Assembly: GCA_017882375.1 (NCBI GenBank)
Contig: JADGPP010000025.1
Span: forward strand, 1 to 43,264
Source: Solirubrobacteraceae bacterium
GTDB lineage: Bacteria > Actinomycetota > Thermoleophilia > Solirubrobacterales > Solirubrobacteraceae
Reading direction: 5' to 3'
DNA length: 43,264 nucleotides
Part shown: positions 34,846-42,671 of the stretch, one piece after another
Numbering within the stretch: the first letter of the stretch is position 1
Layout: each line of letters opens with the position of its first letter
Position numbers and translations under genes: made by a program
The notes under the pieces: generated by a model
Told to the model about the DNA's origin: nothing
Database searches by the model: none
What the model saw: the letters and a program-made list of their open reading frames with translations, nothing else

Positions 34846-35253
34846 CTAGTCCTCGGTGCTGCGCGGCGCGTAGCGGTGGTGCAGCATCAGCGCGTTGCCT
34901 TCCGGATCGGAGAAGAAGGCCATGTGGCAGACGCCCGTGTCGAAGGTGTCGCCGCGGAAGCTCACGCCGCGCTCTTCAAGCGTCTTGCGCGCCGCCTGCA
35001 CGTCATCGACGTGCAGCGCGACCTCGTGGCGCATCGTGTGGTGCTCGAGACCCATCTTCTCCGCATCGATGATGCTTAGCGTCACGTTGCCGGTCTCGAA
35101 CTCGGCGAAGTTACGCTCGGGCATGTACACCGAACGGCGCAGGCCGAGCTTGTCGGCGTAGAACTCGGCGGAGGCGCGCACGTCGTGCGTCGGCAGGGCG
35201 ACGAAGTCGACGCCGCTGATCAGCTGCTCGGTCGATGTGCTTGAAGCGGTCAT
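34846..35253 (-). CDS. VOC (glyoxalase/dioxygenase) superfamily protein
   Basis: A 135-residue protein with one vicinal-oxygen-chelate pair of beta-alpha-beta motifs: VDFVALPTHDVRASAEFYADKLGL at the start and HVDDVQAARKTLEERGVSF then HMAFFSDPEGNALMLHHRY at the end. Metal ligands appear possible at the first-strand position, His in the middle (EVALHVDD) and the Glu/Asn of PEGN. Function in this superfamily (lyase, dioxygenase, resistance protein) cannot be set from sequence. ATG 35253. Confidence 0.88.
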   Translation of the reverse strand: MTASSTSTEQLISGVDFVALPTHDVRASAEFYADKLGLRRSVYMPERNFAEFETGNVTLSIIDAEKMGLEHHTMRHEVALHVDDVQAARKTLEERGVSFRGDTFDTGVCHMAFFSDPEGNALMLHHRYAPRSTED

Positions 35254-35357
35254 TGGCTTGCTCCCGAGTAGGTGTGGATGGTCAAGGAGTGTCCGGTGCG
35301 TGGCGCCGAGGGCGAATTGCGGGCTGACTGCGATGGTAGTCCGCCGGGCGCTGGCGG

Positions 35358-35445
35358 CGCCTTCGAGGGCATGTGTGCTCGCTTGGCGCCCTTCGAGGGC
35401 ATGTGCGCTTACAGGCGCCTTCGACGGGCACGCGCGCTCGCCTGG
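35358..35445. repeat. Three tandem copies of a 29-base repeat
   Basis: Units start at 35358, 35387 and 35416, each beginning CGCC(C)TTCGAGGGCATGTG or a close variant (third copy CGACGGGCACGCG). Lies in the spacer between two minus-strand genes; no ORF with support covers it. Confidence 0.75.
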
Positions 35446-35485
35446 ACCGCGGTCGCGGGCAAACGAGTCGACGAGCCGCTGGAGA

Positions 35486-36718
35486 TCAGCGCGAGTAGAG
35501 CGCGAAGAAGTCGCGATCGTCCGGTTCCAGATAGCGGCTTGCCGGGCGATTCATGTCCGGCAGCAGGTTTGAGGGATCGAGCGCGCCGGCGCTTCCGTAG
35601 GTGATGAAGCTGACCCAGAAGGAGTTGATGTCGAGCTCCATCGCGCGCACGGCGCCCGCGCGGATCAGCGTCTGCGCGAGGCTGCGCACCGTCTGATCGT
35701 TGCCCGCCGCATAGATCAGGTTGCCGTGCTGGTCGATTCCCACACCCGAGCGCCAGACGAGAACCGCGTTGCCGACCGTCGCTCCCCATTCCGAGCCGTT
35801 TGCGAGATTCGGGGTGGCACGCCCTTCGTTGACGATCAGCGGCAGGTTCTGGCGGGCGAATGCGACCTGCGCCGGCGCCTGAATTCCGTAGGTCCAGTTG
35901 GTCACGTCGACGCGACCGTCGGTGTAGCCGACGAGCGTCGCCTGGCCGTTGCGCATCGCCGCATAGGTGCGGCCGTTGAGCACGAAGCCGCCGTGGGAGT
36001 CGTGCAGCTTGAAGCCGCTGTTGAACGTCGCCAGCAGCCGGCTGCGTCCGGCCTGTGGCACGTCCATCGAGCCGCGCGGGATCGTCACCGAGGGCTCCAC
36101 GCGCCCGGGCTGGAGAACGAGTCTCGTACGTGCCGTGTCGATCCACGCCAGCCCGGAGACAACGCGCGGATATTCCGGCTGATTTCGCAATGTCGTGAGC
36201 AGTAGCGGCGGCTGGGCTTCGAGGCCCGGCCGGCTCGCTCGCCAGACACCCTCGCCGGGGAGGGCGGGGTGCAGCAGCGGCACGACGCGCGGTGGCCTGT
36301 AGGTGCCAGCGCCCGCCAGGCCGCCGCCGGCTGCGCCGTTGGCAAGGGCCGAGCCTTGTTCGCGCTGGCCGGATCGCGTGTGCGTGCCTGCGAACCCGAC
36401 GCGCGGCAGGGCGTGCAGCGTGGGGCCGCCCTTCGCCGGCGCCGTCAGCGAGTAGTAGATCGACTCGACGCGCGCGACGATCCCGGCCGCGCCGTGGTCG
36501 CGCAGCCACTCGACGCTGCGAACTCCGACCGGCGAGTTCGACGGTTCGGACATCGTGATCGTGTAGGAGAACAGGACTGGTATGAGCACGAGCGCGCCAA
36601 GCAGCGCGGCGATGCGCCGCGCCCTTCGCAGTCCGTTGGGCGATGCGCGGTCGCCGTGACCGGCCGCTGGGCGGGGGCTGGGCGCGAACTGTCGGCGCGT
36701 GGCGATACCATGTGCCAT
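35486..36718 (-). CDS. Phosphodiester glycosidase (NAGPA-like domain) family protein, membrane-anchored
   Basis: A 410-residue protein. A single membrane helix at about 36-54 (RIAALLGALVLIPVLFSYTI) anchors it, with a long Ala/Gly/Pro linker to about 165. The C-terminal domain (about 195-400) has LLATFNSGFKLHDSHGGFVLNGR, GQATLVGYTDGRVDVTNW, LPLIVNEGR and AMELDINSFWVSFITYG, which match the phosphodiester glycosidase/NAGPA fold (PF09992) including the Asp-rich AMELDIN. Likely acts on envelope glycans outside the cell. ATG 36718 has no strong ribosome-binding site. Divergent from the DPA cluster. Confidence 0.8.
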   Translation of the reverse strand: MAHGIATRRQFAPSPRPAAGHGDRASPNGLRRARRIAALLGALVLIPVLFSYTITMSEPSNSPVGVRSVEWLRDHGAAGIVARVESIYYSLTAPAKGGPTLHALPRVGFAGTHTRSGQREQGSALANGAAGGGLAGAGTYRPPRVVPLLHPALPGEGVWRASRPGLEAQPPLLLTTLRNQPEYPRVVSGLAWIDTARTRLVLQPGRVEPSVTIPRGSMDVPQAGRSRLLATFNSGFKLHDSHGGFVLNGRTYAAMRNGQATLVGYTDGRVDVTNWTYGIQAPAQVAFARQNLPLIVNEGRATPNLANGSEWGATVGNAVLVWRSGVGIDQHGNLIYAAGNDQTVRSLAQTLIRAGAVRAMELDINSFWVSFITYGSAGALDPSNLLPDMNRPASRYLEPDDRDFFALYSR

Positions 36719-36944
36719 GCCAAGACTGTATGGGCCCTTGGGTTGCCCCGCGCTGTGACGCGCAATGGTGAGAGGATTTTAACTAAGGAGATTCTCACTC
36801 ACGATTAGACCTCTACCGGCGTCGATTGTGCGCCTGTGTGGAATCCTGCTCGTGCCGCGGTGTTAGCGCTTCGAGCGGCCTGACATTTCTCTTAATCGGA
36901 GGTTTAACATTAATTCGCTTGATGCGGTCGCTCGCGAGGAGCAG
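36719..36944. other. Divergent regulatory spacer before the DPA cluster
   Basis: 226 bases, AT-richer than surroundings. Holds an inverted pair GTGAGA / TCTCAC (36768-36773 and 36793-36798) around an AT-rich centre, a possible operator, and near its right end CGGAGGTTTAAC followed by ATT (36909), which is in frame with the UbiA-like gene. Confidence 0.4.
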
Positions 36945-37868
36945 GTGCGCCCCGGATTCGCCAACGACCGTCTTCGTGCTGGCGCTAGGCTGCCCGCCGC
37001 GCCGGCCGCCGGCCGCCGAGCGCTGCTTCGCGCCTGTCGTCCGCGGCAATGGAGCAAGAACCTGCTCGTCCTGGCGGCCCCGGCCGCGGCGGGCGCGATC
37101 GATCGTCCGGAAGTCGCCGCTCAGGTCGTTGGCGCGTTCGTCGTCCTCTGCCTGCTGTCGAGTGCGACGTACCTGGTCAACGACGTGCGCGACCGCGACC
37201 AGGATCGCCTGCACGCGCGCAAGCGATTGCGACCGATCGCCGCGGGAGAGCTGTCGCCGGCGGCAGCTCTCAGGTCCGCCGCCGTGCTGGCTCTTTTGGG
37301 GGTTGGGCTCGCGACCGCGATCGACCCAAAGCTGGGTGTGCTCGGGTGCGGATATCTCGCGTTGACCGCCAGCTACTCCGTTTGGCTGCGCAACGTGATG
37401 GTGCTTGACATCCTGGCGATCGCCGCCGGCTTCGTGTTGCGGGCGCTGGCCGGCGGGATCGCGACAGACATCTACCTGTCGCGCTGGTTCGTGATCGTCA
37501 CGGCGTGCTGTGCGATCTTCCTCGTCGCGGCCAAGCGTTACGCCGAGTTGCGAAGCCGCTCCGCGGCCACGATAACGCGGGCGACGCTGGCACGGTACTC
37601 GCCCAGGGCGCTGACGCTGACGCTCGCCTCCGCGGCGCTCATCGCCAGCGTGGCGTACACCTCGTGGGCGTTCACGCGACCGTCGCATCTGCTCTGGTAC
37701 GGCCTCTCGATAGCGCCGTTCGTGCTGTGGCTCGCGCGCTATGCGCGCCTCGTCCGTGCGGGGGTCGGCGAGGCGCCGGAGGAGCTCATCCTGCACGACA
37801 GAACGCTGCTCGTGCTCAGTGCGGTGTGGGCGGCGCTGTTCCTCGGAGGTGTGTATGTCGGTCACTGA
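36945..37868 (+). CDS. ubiA: Decaprenyl-phosphate phosphoribosyltransferase, UbiA family
   Basis: A 307-residue polytopic prenyltransferase (about nine helices). Conserved regions: RPRQWSKNLLVLAAP, the first Asp-rich motif NDVRDRDQDRLHARKRLRPIAAG, and YSVWLRNVMVLDILAIAAGFVLRALAGG with the second Asp region. This matches Rv3806c-type enzymes, which join decaprenyl phosphate to PRPP, the first step to decaprenylphosphoryl arabinose. GTG 36945 has GAGGAG at short distance; an ATT at 36909 with GGAGGT at ideal spacing is an alternative that would add 12 residues. dprE1 overlaps its end by 14 bases. Confidence 0.9.
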   Translation: MRPGFANDRLRAGARLPAAPAAGRRALLRACRPRQWSKNLLVLAAPAAAGAIDRPEVAAQVVGAFVVLCLLSSATYLVNDVRDRDQDRLHARKRLRPIAAGELSPAAALRSAAVLALLGVGLATAIDPKLGVLGCGYLALTASYSVWLRNVMVLDILAIAAGFVLRALAGGIATDIYLSRWFVIVTACCAIFLVAAKRYAELRSRSAATITRATLARYSPRALTLTLASAALIASVAYTSWAFTRPSHLLWYGLSIAPFVLWLARYARLVRAGVGEAPEELILHDRTLLVLSAVWAALFLGGVYVGH

Positions 37869-39267
37869 GCTGCGCTCACACGCGGGGGATCGGACTGAAC
37901 GGGCCTTGTGGGGGTGGGGGCGAACGGTTCACAGCCACTCGACAGTGACGCGCCCGCGCGAGGTCGAGCAGATCGCCCAGGCGCTTTCTGCGCGAGCGCG
38001 GGGGGGCGTCGGAGTGATCGCCCGGGGAGCCGGACGCAGCTATGGCGATGCGGCACTGAACGGCGGGGGGGAGGTGATCGACATGACCGGCTGGGACCGG
38101 ATCCTTTCGATCGACCCCGAGCGCCGGCTGCTCACGGCGCAGGCGGGGGCGACGATCGCTCAGCTGATGGCGGCGGCCGCGCCCCACGGTCTCACGCTTC
38201 CGGTCGTCCCGGGGACGCGGCACGTGACGCTCGGCGGTGCAATCGCGAGCGACATCCACGGCAAGAACCACCACTGTGATGGCGGTCTGGCCCGCCATGT
38301 CGTCTCGTTGATGCTCTGCACACCCGCCGATGGCTGCGTCGAGGTCTCGCCCGAGGTCGATCGCGAGCTGTTCTACGCGACGCTCGGCGGCATGGGGCTG
38401 ACGGGAGTCGTGGTGGAGGCGACGCTGGCGCTCGAGCCGTTGGATTCCTCGTGGTTCGCGGTCGACGTCGACCGCACCGACGGATTGGAGCAGACGCTCG
38501 CGCTGATGGCCGGCGAGGAAAGCCACCGCTACTCCGTCGCATGGCTCGATCTGCTCGCCGAGGGGAGCAAGCTCGGAAGGGCGGTCGTCACGCGCGCGGA
38601 TCGACTGCCGCAAGAGCGCGTCCGCAGCCGACCGCGAATGCGCCGCGATCACCGTGCGGCGCTCTTGCGAAAGCCCATCCTGGAGGTCCCACGCGGCTTC
38701 CCCGGCGCCCTGCTGCAACGCTCGGGCGTGCGCGCGTTCAATGCCGTGCGCTGGAGTGCGACGCCGCGCAGTGAGCGACAACGGCCGATGCCTCTGGCGC
38801 CCTTCCTCTTCCCCTTGGACGGGCTGGGGGAGTGGAATCGGCTCTATGGCGCGGCAGGTCTCATCCAGTATCAATTCGTGGTTCCGGCGGGGCAGGAGGC
38901 GACGCTCGTGACTTGCTTTGAGGTGATGCAAAGGCGGGCCTTGCCGATCTACCTGGCGGTCTTCAAGCGCTTCGGAGACGCCTTCGGCGGACCGCTGTCA
39001 TTTCCACTGGCGGGGTGGACGCTCGCCGTCGATCTGCCCGCGAGGGTGCCCGCGCTCGACGCGGCGCTCAGCGAGCTCGACGAGCTGGTCGCCGGATGCG
39101 GCGGTCGCGTTTACCTGACCAAGGATGTTCGCCTGCGGCGTGAGATCCTGCCTGCGATGTACCCGCAGCTTGGCTGCTTTGAGGAGGTTCGACGCCGTGT
39201 CGATCCCGAGGGGATGATGCGCTCCGATCTCGCGCGTCGATTGGGCCTGTGCGGGGCCGCTGCGTGA
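37855..39267 (+). CDS. dprE1: Decaprenylphosphoryl-beta-D-ribose 2'-oxidase
   Basis: A 470-residue FAD enzyme. The N-terminal FAD domain has GWGRTVHSHSTVTRP, ARGAGRSYGDAALNGGGEVIDMTGWDRI, GTRHVTLGGAIASDIHGKNHH and LGGMGLTGVVVEATL. The C-terminal substrate domain includes YQFVVP, YLAVFKRFG, and PLSFPLAGWTLAVDLP. With DprE2 it epimerises DPR to DPA. At the position of the benzothiazinone-target Cys of M. tuberculosis (GWNVCVDFP) this enzyme has Ala391. ATG 37855 has GGAGGT at four-base spacing. It overlaps ubiA and is coupled to dprE2 (GTGA). Confidence 0.94.
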   Translation: MSVTELRSHAGDRTERALWGWGRTVHSHSTVTRPREVEQIAQALSARARGGVGVIARGAGRSYGDAALNGGGEVIDMTGWDRILSIDPERRLLTAQAGATIAQLMAAAAPHGLTLPVVPGTRHVTLGGAIASDIHGKNHHCDGGLARHVVSLMLCTPADGCVEVSPEVDRELFYATLGGMGLTGVVVEATLALEPLDSSWFAVDVDRTDGLEQTLALMAGEESHRYSVAWLDLLAEGSKLGRAVVTRADRLPQERVRSRPRMRRDHRAALLRKPILEVPRGFPGALLQRSGVRAFNAVRWSATPRSERQRPMPLAPFLFPLDGLGEWNRLYGAAGLIQYQFVVPAGQEATLVTCFEVMQRRALPIYLAVFKRFGDAFGGPLSFPLAGWTLAVDLPARVPALDAALSELDELVAGCGGRVYLTKDVRLRREILPAMYPQLGCFEEVRRRVDPEGMMRSDLARRLGLCGAAA

Positions 39268-40031
39268 GCTCTGAGCACCCGCGGTCTGCGGGGCGACGGG
39301 TAATCGTGGCCGGTGGCTCCTCGGAGATCGCGCTGGCGATCGTGCGCAAGCTGCAGAGCAGGGCGCCGCGCGAGGTTGTGCTCCTCGGCCGCAGCACCGA
39401 TGCGCTCGCTCGGGCCGCGGATGGGCTCCAGACGGCCGGCGCTCCGCGCGCGACCGTGCTCGAGGTCGACGCTCGGCGCACCGGCGATCACGCCGACGTC
39501 GTCGACGAGGCGGTCAGGCGACTCGGCGGTGTCGACATTGCGATCGTCGCCGTCGGCGTCCTCGGGGAGCGTGGTGGCATGCCCTCCGACATGGATGCGG
39601 CGATCGAGCTTCTCCAGGTCAACCTCGTCGGCGCCGGATCGCTCCTGCTGCAGCTTGCTCGAGCACTGCGCGATGGCGGCGGAGGCACGCTCGTCGTGCT
39701 GTCCTCGGTCGCGGCCGAGCGCCCGCGTCGCAGCAACGTGCTCTACGGCGCGTCGAAGGCCGGTCTGGACGCGCTCGCGCAGGGCCTCGCCGACGCGCTA
39801 GGACCGGAGCACGTGCACGTGCTGGTCGTGCGCCCTGGCTTTGTGCACACGCGCATGACGCGTGGGCTCAAGCCGGCGCCGCTGTCCACCGACGCGCAGT
39901 CGGTGGCAGACGTCGTGGTCGACGGGTTGGATCGCGGGGCCACGACCGTGTGGGCGCCCAAGCAGCTGCGTTGGCTGATGCTGATCGTCAAGGCGCTGCC
40001 ACGTCGCCTGTTTCGCAGGATGAAGACGTGA
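39264..40031 (+). CDS. dprE2: Decaprenylphosphoryl-2-keto-beta-D-erythro-pentose reductase
   Basis: A 255-residue short-chain dehydrogenase. The cofactor motif is VIVAGGSSEIALAIV (glycine-rich loop), and the active site is Ser in LSSVAAERP with YGASK Tyr-x3-Lys; VRPGFVHTRMT follows. It reduces the keto intermediate made by DprE1, giving decaprenylphosphoryl arabinose. GTG 39264 overlaps the dprE1 stop; a GTG at 39249 is less likely. The C-terminus (LRWLMLIVKALPRRLFRRM) is a membrane-associating helix as in mycobacterial DprE2. Confidence 0.94.
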   Translation: MSSEHPRSAGRRVIVAGGSSEIALAIVRKLQSRAPREVVLLGRSTDALARAADGLQTAGAPRATVLEVDARRTGDHADVVDEAVRRLGGVDIAIVAVGVLGERGGMPSDMDAAIELLQVNLVGAGSLLLQLARALRDGGGGTLVVLSSVAAERPRRSNVLYGASKAGLDALAQGLADALGPEHVHVLVVRPGFVHTRMTRGLKPAPLSTDAQSVADVVVDGLDRGATTVWAPKQLRWLMLIVKALPRRLFRRMKT

Positions 40032-40312
40032 GCGCGATCGAAAACGGACATGACATGGCTCGACTGCGTGAGCGTCGCCGACGGGCGCGACGTCGTCGTC
40101 GACTGGCTCGCCTGGACGCCACCCTGGCGGTGACGGGCGCGATCGTGGTGCTGCTGGCGACGCCCGGATTGGCGATCGCCGCCCTCGTTGCGCTGATCCT
40201 GCTCGCCGTGTGCGTCGCGTCACTCGTGTGGGAGCGCGTAATGGCCTGGCGCGTGGCTCGCGAGGATCGTCAAGCTTATGCGCGGGGAACGAGCGAGTCC
40301 CGGCGACGCTAG
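40028..40312 (+). CDS. Small basic membrane protein at the end of the DPA cluster
   Basis: A 94-residue protein: strongly basic N-terminus (RLRERRRRARRRRRLARLD), then a hydrophobic hairpin region (about 30-70, LAVTGAIVVLLATPGLAIAALVALILLAVCVASLVW), and a basic tail. GTG 40028 overlaps the dprE2 stop, so it belongs to the operon. No family recognised; it could hold the enzymes at the membrane, which is speculation. It converges with, and overlaps by 4 bases, the Ddn-like gene. Confidence 0.65.
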   Translation: MSAIENGHDMARLRERRRRARRRRRLARLDATLAVTGAIVVLLATPGLAIAALVALILLAVCVASLVWERVMAWRVAREDRQAYARGTSESRRR

Positions 40313-40767
40313 CGTGGCTCGAGCACGAACACGGCGATCTCGCGTGAGGTGTTCGCGTCGTAGGAGTCAAAGCCCTCGTACAGCTCGTTGACCTTCTCCC
40401 ACAACCGCGCGCGCTCCTCGCCCTCGGCCACGCGAGCACGTACAGAGCGGCGTTTGCCACGGACGTCCACCTCCGCGTCCGGATTGGCCTGCAGGTTGAA
40501 CGACCACGCCGGGGCGCGCTTATTGCCGGCGTTCGAGCCGACTACGACGAGCCGCTCACCATCGACCAGATAGAGCACGGGCGCTGTGCGCTGCTGCCCG
40601 GAGCGCCGGCCGGTGGAGGTGAGCAGCAGCACCGGAGCGGTGCCGACCTTTCCCATCAACCGCCCGCGGCTGAGCCGGTACAGCGGGACGTTCAGTTTGC
40701 CGGTCGCCTTCAACCACGAGTCGGGCATCGCCATCGACATGCGTGCGTTGGCGCGGTTGCTGAGCAC
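40309..40767 (-). CDS. F420-dependent (Ddn-type) nitroreductase family protein
   Basis: A 152-residue split-barrel protein of the deazaflavin-dependent nitroreductase family. Recognisable parts: LNVPLYRLSRGRLMGKVGTAPVLLLTSTGRRSGQQRTAPVLYL with the F420-phosphate-binding TGRRSG.....P, VVVGSNAGNKRAPAWSFNLQANP, and EVDVRGKRRSVRARV. Homologues reduce quinones or unsaturated acceptors using F420H2, so the host probably makes F420. ATG 40767; an internal ATG at residue 10 is also possible. Substrate unknown. Confidence 0.9.
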   Translation of the reverse strand: MLSNRANARMSMAMPDSWLKATGKLNVPLYRLSRGRLMGKVGTAPVLLLTSTGRRSGQQRTAPVLYLVDGERLVVVGSNAGNKRAPAWSFNLQANPDAEVDVRGKRRSVRARVAEGEERARLWEKVNELYEGFDSYDANTSREIAVFVLEPR

Positions 40768-40828
40768 GCCGCAAGTATGTCACCGGGGCGTCCGCTGGAG
40801 CACGCTCGCCGGCTGTAGGATCGCCGGC

Positions 40829-41791
40829 ATGAGCGATCAGCCGGTGGTGCTCTACGAGGTCGCCGATCGCGTCGCGCGGATCACGCTCAACCGCCCGCAG
40901 CGCGGCAACGGGATCACGCCGGCGCTGATCGCCGCGCTGACTGACTGTGTACGCCGCGCCGACCTCGATCCGGCCGTGCACGTGATGCTGCTCAGCGGCG
41001 CTGGGCCGGGCTTCTGCGGCGGCTATGACCTGGTGGAGAGCGCCGAGGGCATGGGAGAAGCGACGGCAGGCGACACGACGACCGAGCCGGACGGCGCCGA
41101 GGTGCCCGAGCCGGACAGCGCGAAGGCGCCGGCCGGGTCACCGCTGGATCCGGCCGTGATGGCCGCCAACCACGATCCGCGCGGCACGTGGGACCCGATG
41201 CTCGACTACGCGATGATGAGCCGCAACGCACAGGGCTTCATGAGCCTTTTCGGCTGCGGCAAGCCGGTCGTGTGCAGGGTGCACGGCTTCTGCGTCGCCG
41301 GCGGCACCGACATGGCGCTGTGCTCGGACCTGCTCGTGATCGCTCAGGACGCGAAGATCGGCTACCCGCCGGCGCGCGTGTGGGGATCGCCGACGACCGC
41401 GCTGTGGGCGCACCGCATCGGCGTGCAACGCGCCAAGCGGCTGCTGTTCACCGGCGACTCGCTGTCCGGCCGCGAGGCCGTCGAGTGGGGCTTGGCGATC
41501 GAGGCGCCGCCGCCCGAGCAGCTCGACGAGCGCACGGAGATCCTGCTGGAGAGGATCGCGCGCATGCCGGTCAATCAGCTGATGATGATGAAGCTGCTCG
41601 TCAACCAGACGCTGTACTCGCAGGGGCTGCACGCCAGCCAGCTGCTCGGCACGGTGTTCGACGGCATCGCCCGGCACACGGCCGAGGGCTACGCCTTCCA
41701 GCGCAGCGCCGCCGAGCGCGGCTTTCGCGAGGCTGTGCGCGAGCGCGACGAGCCGTTCGGCGACGCCGGCCGCTCGACCTTCAAGGGGTAG
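40829..41791 (+). CDS. Enoyl-CoA hydratase/isomerase family protein
   Basis: A 320-residue crotonase-fold protein. The N-terminal beta region reads ITLNRPQRGNGITPALIAAL, the CoA-binding oxyanion loop GAGPGFCGGYDL, and the second CGKPVVCRVHGFCVAGGTDMALCSDLLVIAQDAKIGYPPARVWG gives the second oxyanion Gly pair. A 60-residue acidic insertion (about 75-130) follows the first loop. The two Glu of classic hydratases are not both evident; one position reads Arg-Val-Trp-Gly, so isomerase or hydrolase activity is possible. ATG 40829. Confidence 0.88.
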   Translation: MSDQPVVLYEVADRVARITLNRPQRGNGITPALIAALTDCVRRADLDPAVHVMLLSGAGPGFCGGYDLVESAEGMGEATAGDTTTEPDGAEVPEPDSAKAPAGSPLDPAVMAANHDPRGTWDPMLDYAMMSRNAQGFMSLFGCGKPVVCRVHGFCVAGGTDMALCSDLLVIAQDAKIGYPPARVWGSPTTALWAHRIGVQRAKRLLFTGDSLSGREAVEWGLAIEAPPPEQLDERTEILLERIARMPVNQLMMMKLLVNQTLYSQGLHASQLLGTVFDGIARHTAEGYAFQRSAAERGFREAVRERDEPFGDAGRSTFKG

Positions 41792-41901
41792 CCGGCGGCG
41801 CCGGCGCTCGCCGACACGCCGAGACCCGGCCGAGCGCGGCGGGTGAAGCGTCGGGCGCGATGAACGCGCCCCCTCCGCGAAGGCTAGAATGCGCGAGTCG
41901 C

Positions 41902-41975
41902 GCGGATGTAGCTCAGCTGGCTAGAGCGTCGCCTTGCCATGGCGAAGGTCGAGGGTTCGAATCCCTTCATCCGCT
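41902..41975 (+). tRNA. tRNA-Gly (anticodon GCC)
   Basis: Acceptor GCGGATG / CATCCGC, D-arm GCTC...GAGC, anticodon stem TCGCC / GGCGA enclosing TTGCCAT (anticodon GCC, Gly), T-arm GAGGG-TTCGAAT-CCCTT, discriminator T. CCA not encoded. A TAGAAT box at 41884 may be the -10. Confidence 0.96.
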
Positions 41976-41979
41976 TCAT

Positions 41980-42007
41980 CGAAAGCCCCGGAGATCCGGG
42001 GCTTTCG
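41980..42007 (+). terminator. Terminator of tRNA-Gly
   Basis: Perfect 12-base stem CGAAAGCCCCGG / CCGGGGCTTTCG with the loop AGAT, five bases after the tRNA end. Confidence 0.85.
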
Positions 42008-42240
42008 TGCGTTCTGGGCTCGAATGGGTGCGCTCGCATCTGTGCTGGGTACCACGTGTGGGTACCAAGCTGCTGCGTGTGTCGGCCGCACACCGGTACG
42101 GGGCTCTGGGTGCGGAGGTCGCATCTACAGCTGGAGTTCGTCCATCAGACACGCAGCGCGTGAGGGGAAGACCAGATCGCCGGAGATGTGGATCAGGCCG
42201 CTCGCATGATCCGTCCGGTCTTCCGCGGAAGGTGCCGTGG
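42008..42240. other. Spacer between tRNA-Gly and the toxin-antitoxin pair
   Basis: No gene supported. Contains GGGTACCA repeated at 42047 and 42060 (GGGTACCACGTGTGGGTACC), a palindromic block that could be an operator, and AT-richer bases near 42160-42190 upstream of the toxin start. Confidence 0.4.
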
Positions 42241-42630
42241 ATGAGCAAGCGGGGGAAAAGCTCGCAGGCCGCACGTCAATCGCGGATGCCGTCCGGGCCA
42301 TGGTCGGTGCGCTTTCATCCGATCGCGCGAGCCGAGGCGGACGCGGTGCCCACGCAAGAGCGCAAGGCGATCGACAACGCCGTCGACAAGCTGGCCTCGC
42401 TTGGCCCGACGCTCCCGTTCCCGCACTCCAGCAAGGTCATGGGAGATCCGGGCGGCTCGCTGCGTGAGCTGCGCCCCCGCGCTGGGCGCAGCTCGTGGCG
42501 GTGCATCTATGAACGGATCGGCGACGTGTTCGTGATCGGCGCCGTCGGTCCCGAGGCTCAGAGGGACAAGACTGGGTTCGATCGCGCGGTCAGTGCGGCG
42601 AAGGCGCGACTCGCCGAGGTCGAGCAGTGA
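42241..42630 (+). CDS. RelE/HigB-like toxin (phage-derived Gp49-like family)
   Basis: A 129-residue protein. After a basic N-terminal tail (SKRGKSSQAARQSRMPSGP) the core has VRFHPIARAEADAVPTQERKAIDNAVDKLASLGPTLPFPHSSKV, then GGSLRELRPRAGRSSWRCIYERIGDVFVIGAVGPEAQRD. The LPFPHSSK...LRELRPRxGRSxWR...Y pattern is that of HigB-type mRNA interferases (PF05973-like). Basic residues in the last two strands would make the active site. ATG 42241 has GGAAGG upstream; ATG 42286 would remove the tail. An XRE antitoxin gene follows 41 bases later (toxin-first order, as in higBA). Confidence 0.88.
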   Translation: MSKRGKSSQAARQSRMPSGPWSVRFHPIARAEADAVPTQERKAIDNAVDKLASLGPTLPFPHSSKVMGDPGGSLRELRPRAGRSSWRCIYERIGDVFVIGAVGPEAQRDKTGFDRAVSAAKARLAEVEQ

Positions 42631-42671
42631 CGAGCTGTTGAGCTATCACAAGTTTGATATATTAGCTCGGC

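Noticed and set aside
41188-42240. Plus-strand ORF running through the enoyl-CoA hydratase and tRNA-Gly into the toxin gene
   Set aside because: It reads across a tRNA and its terminator; only the part from ATG 42241 has family similarity.
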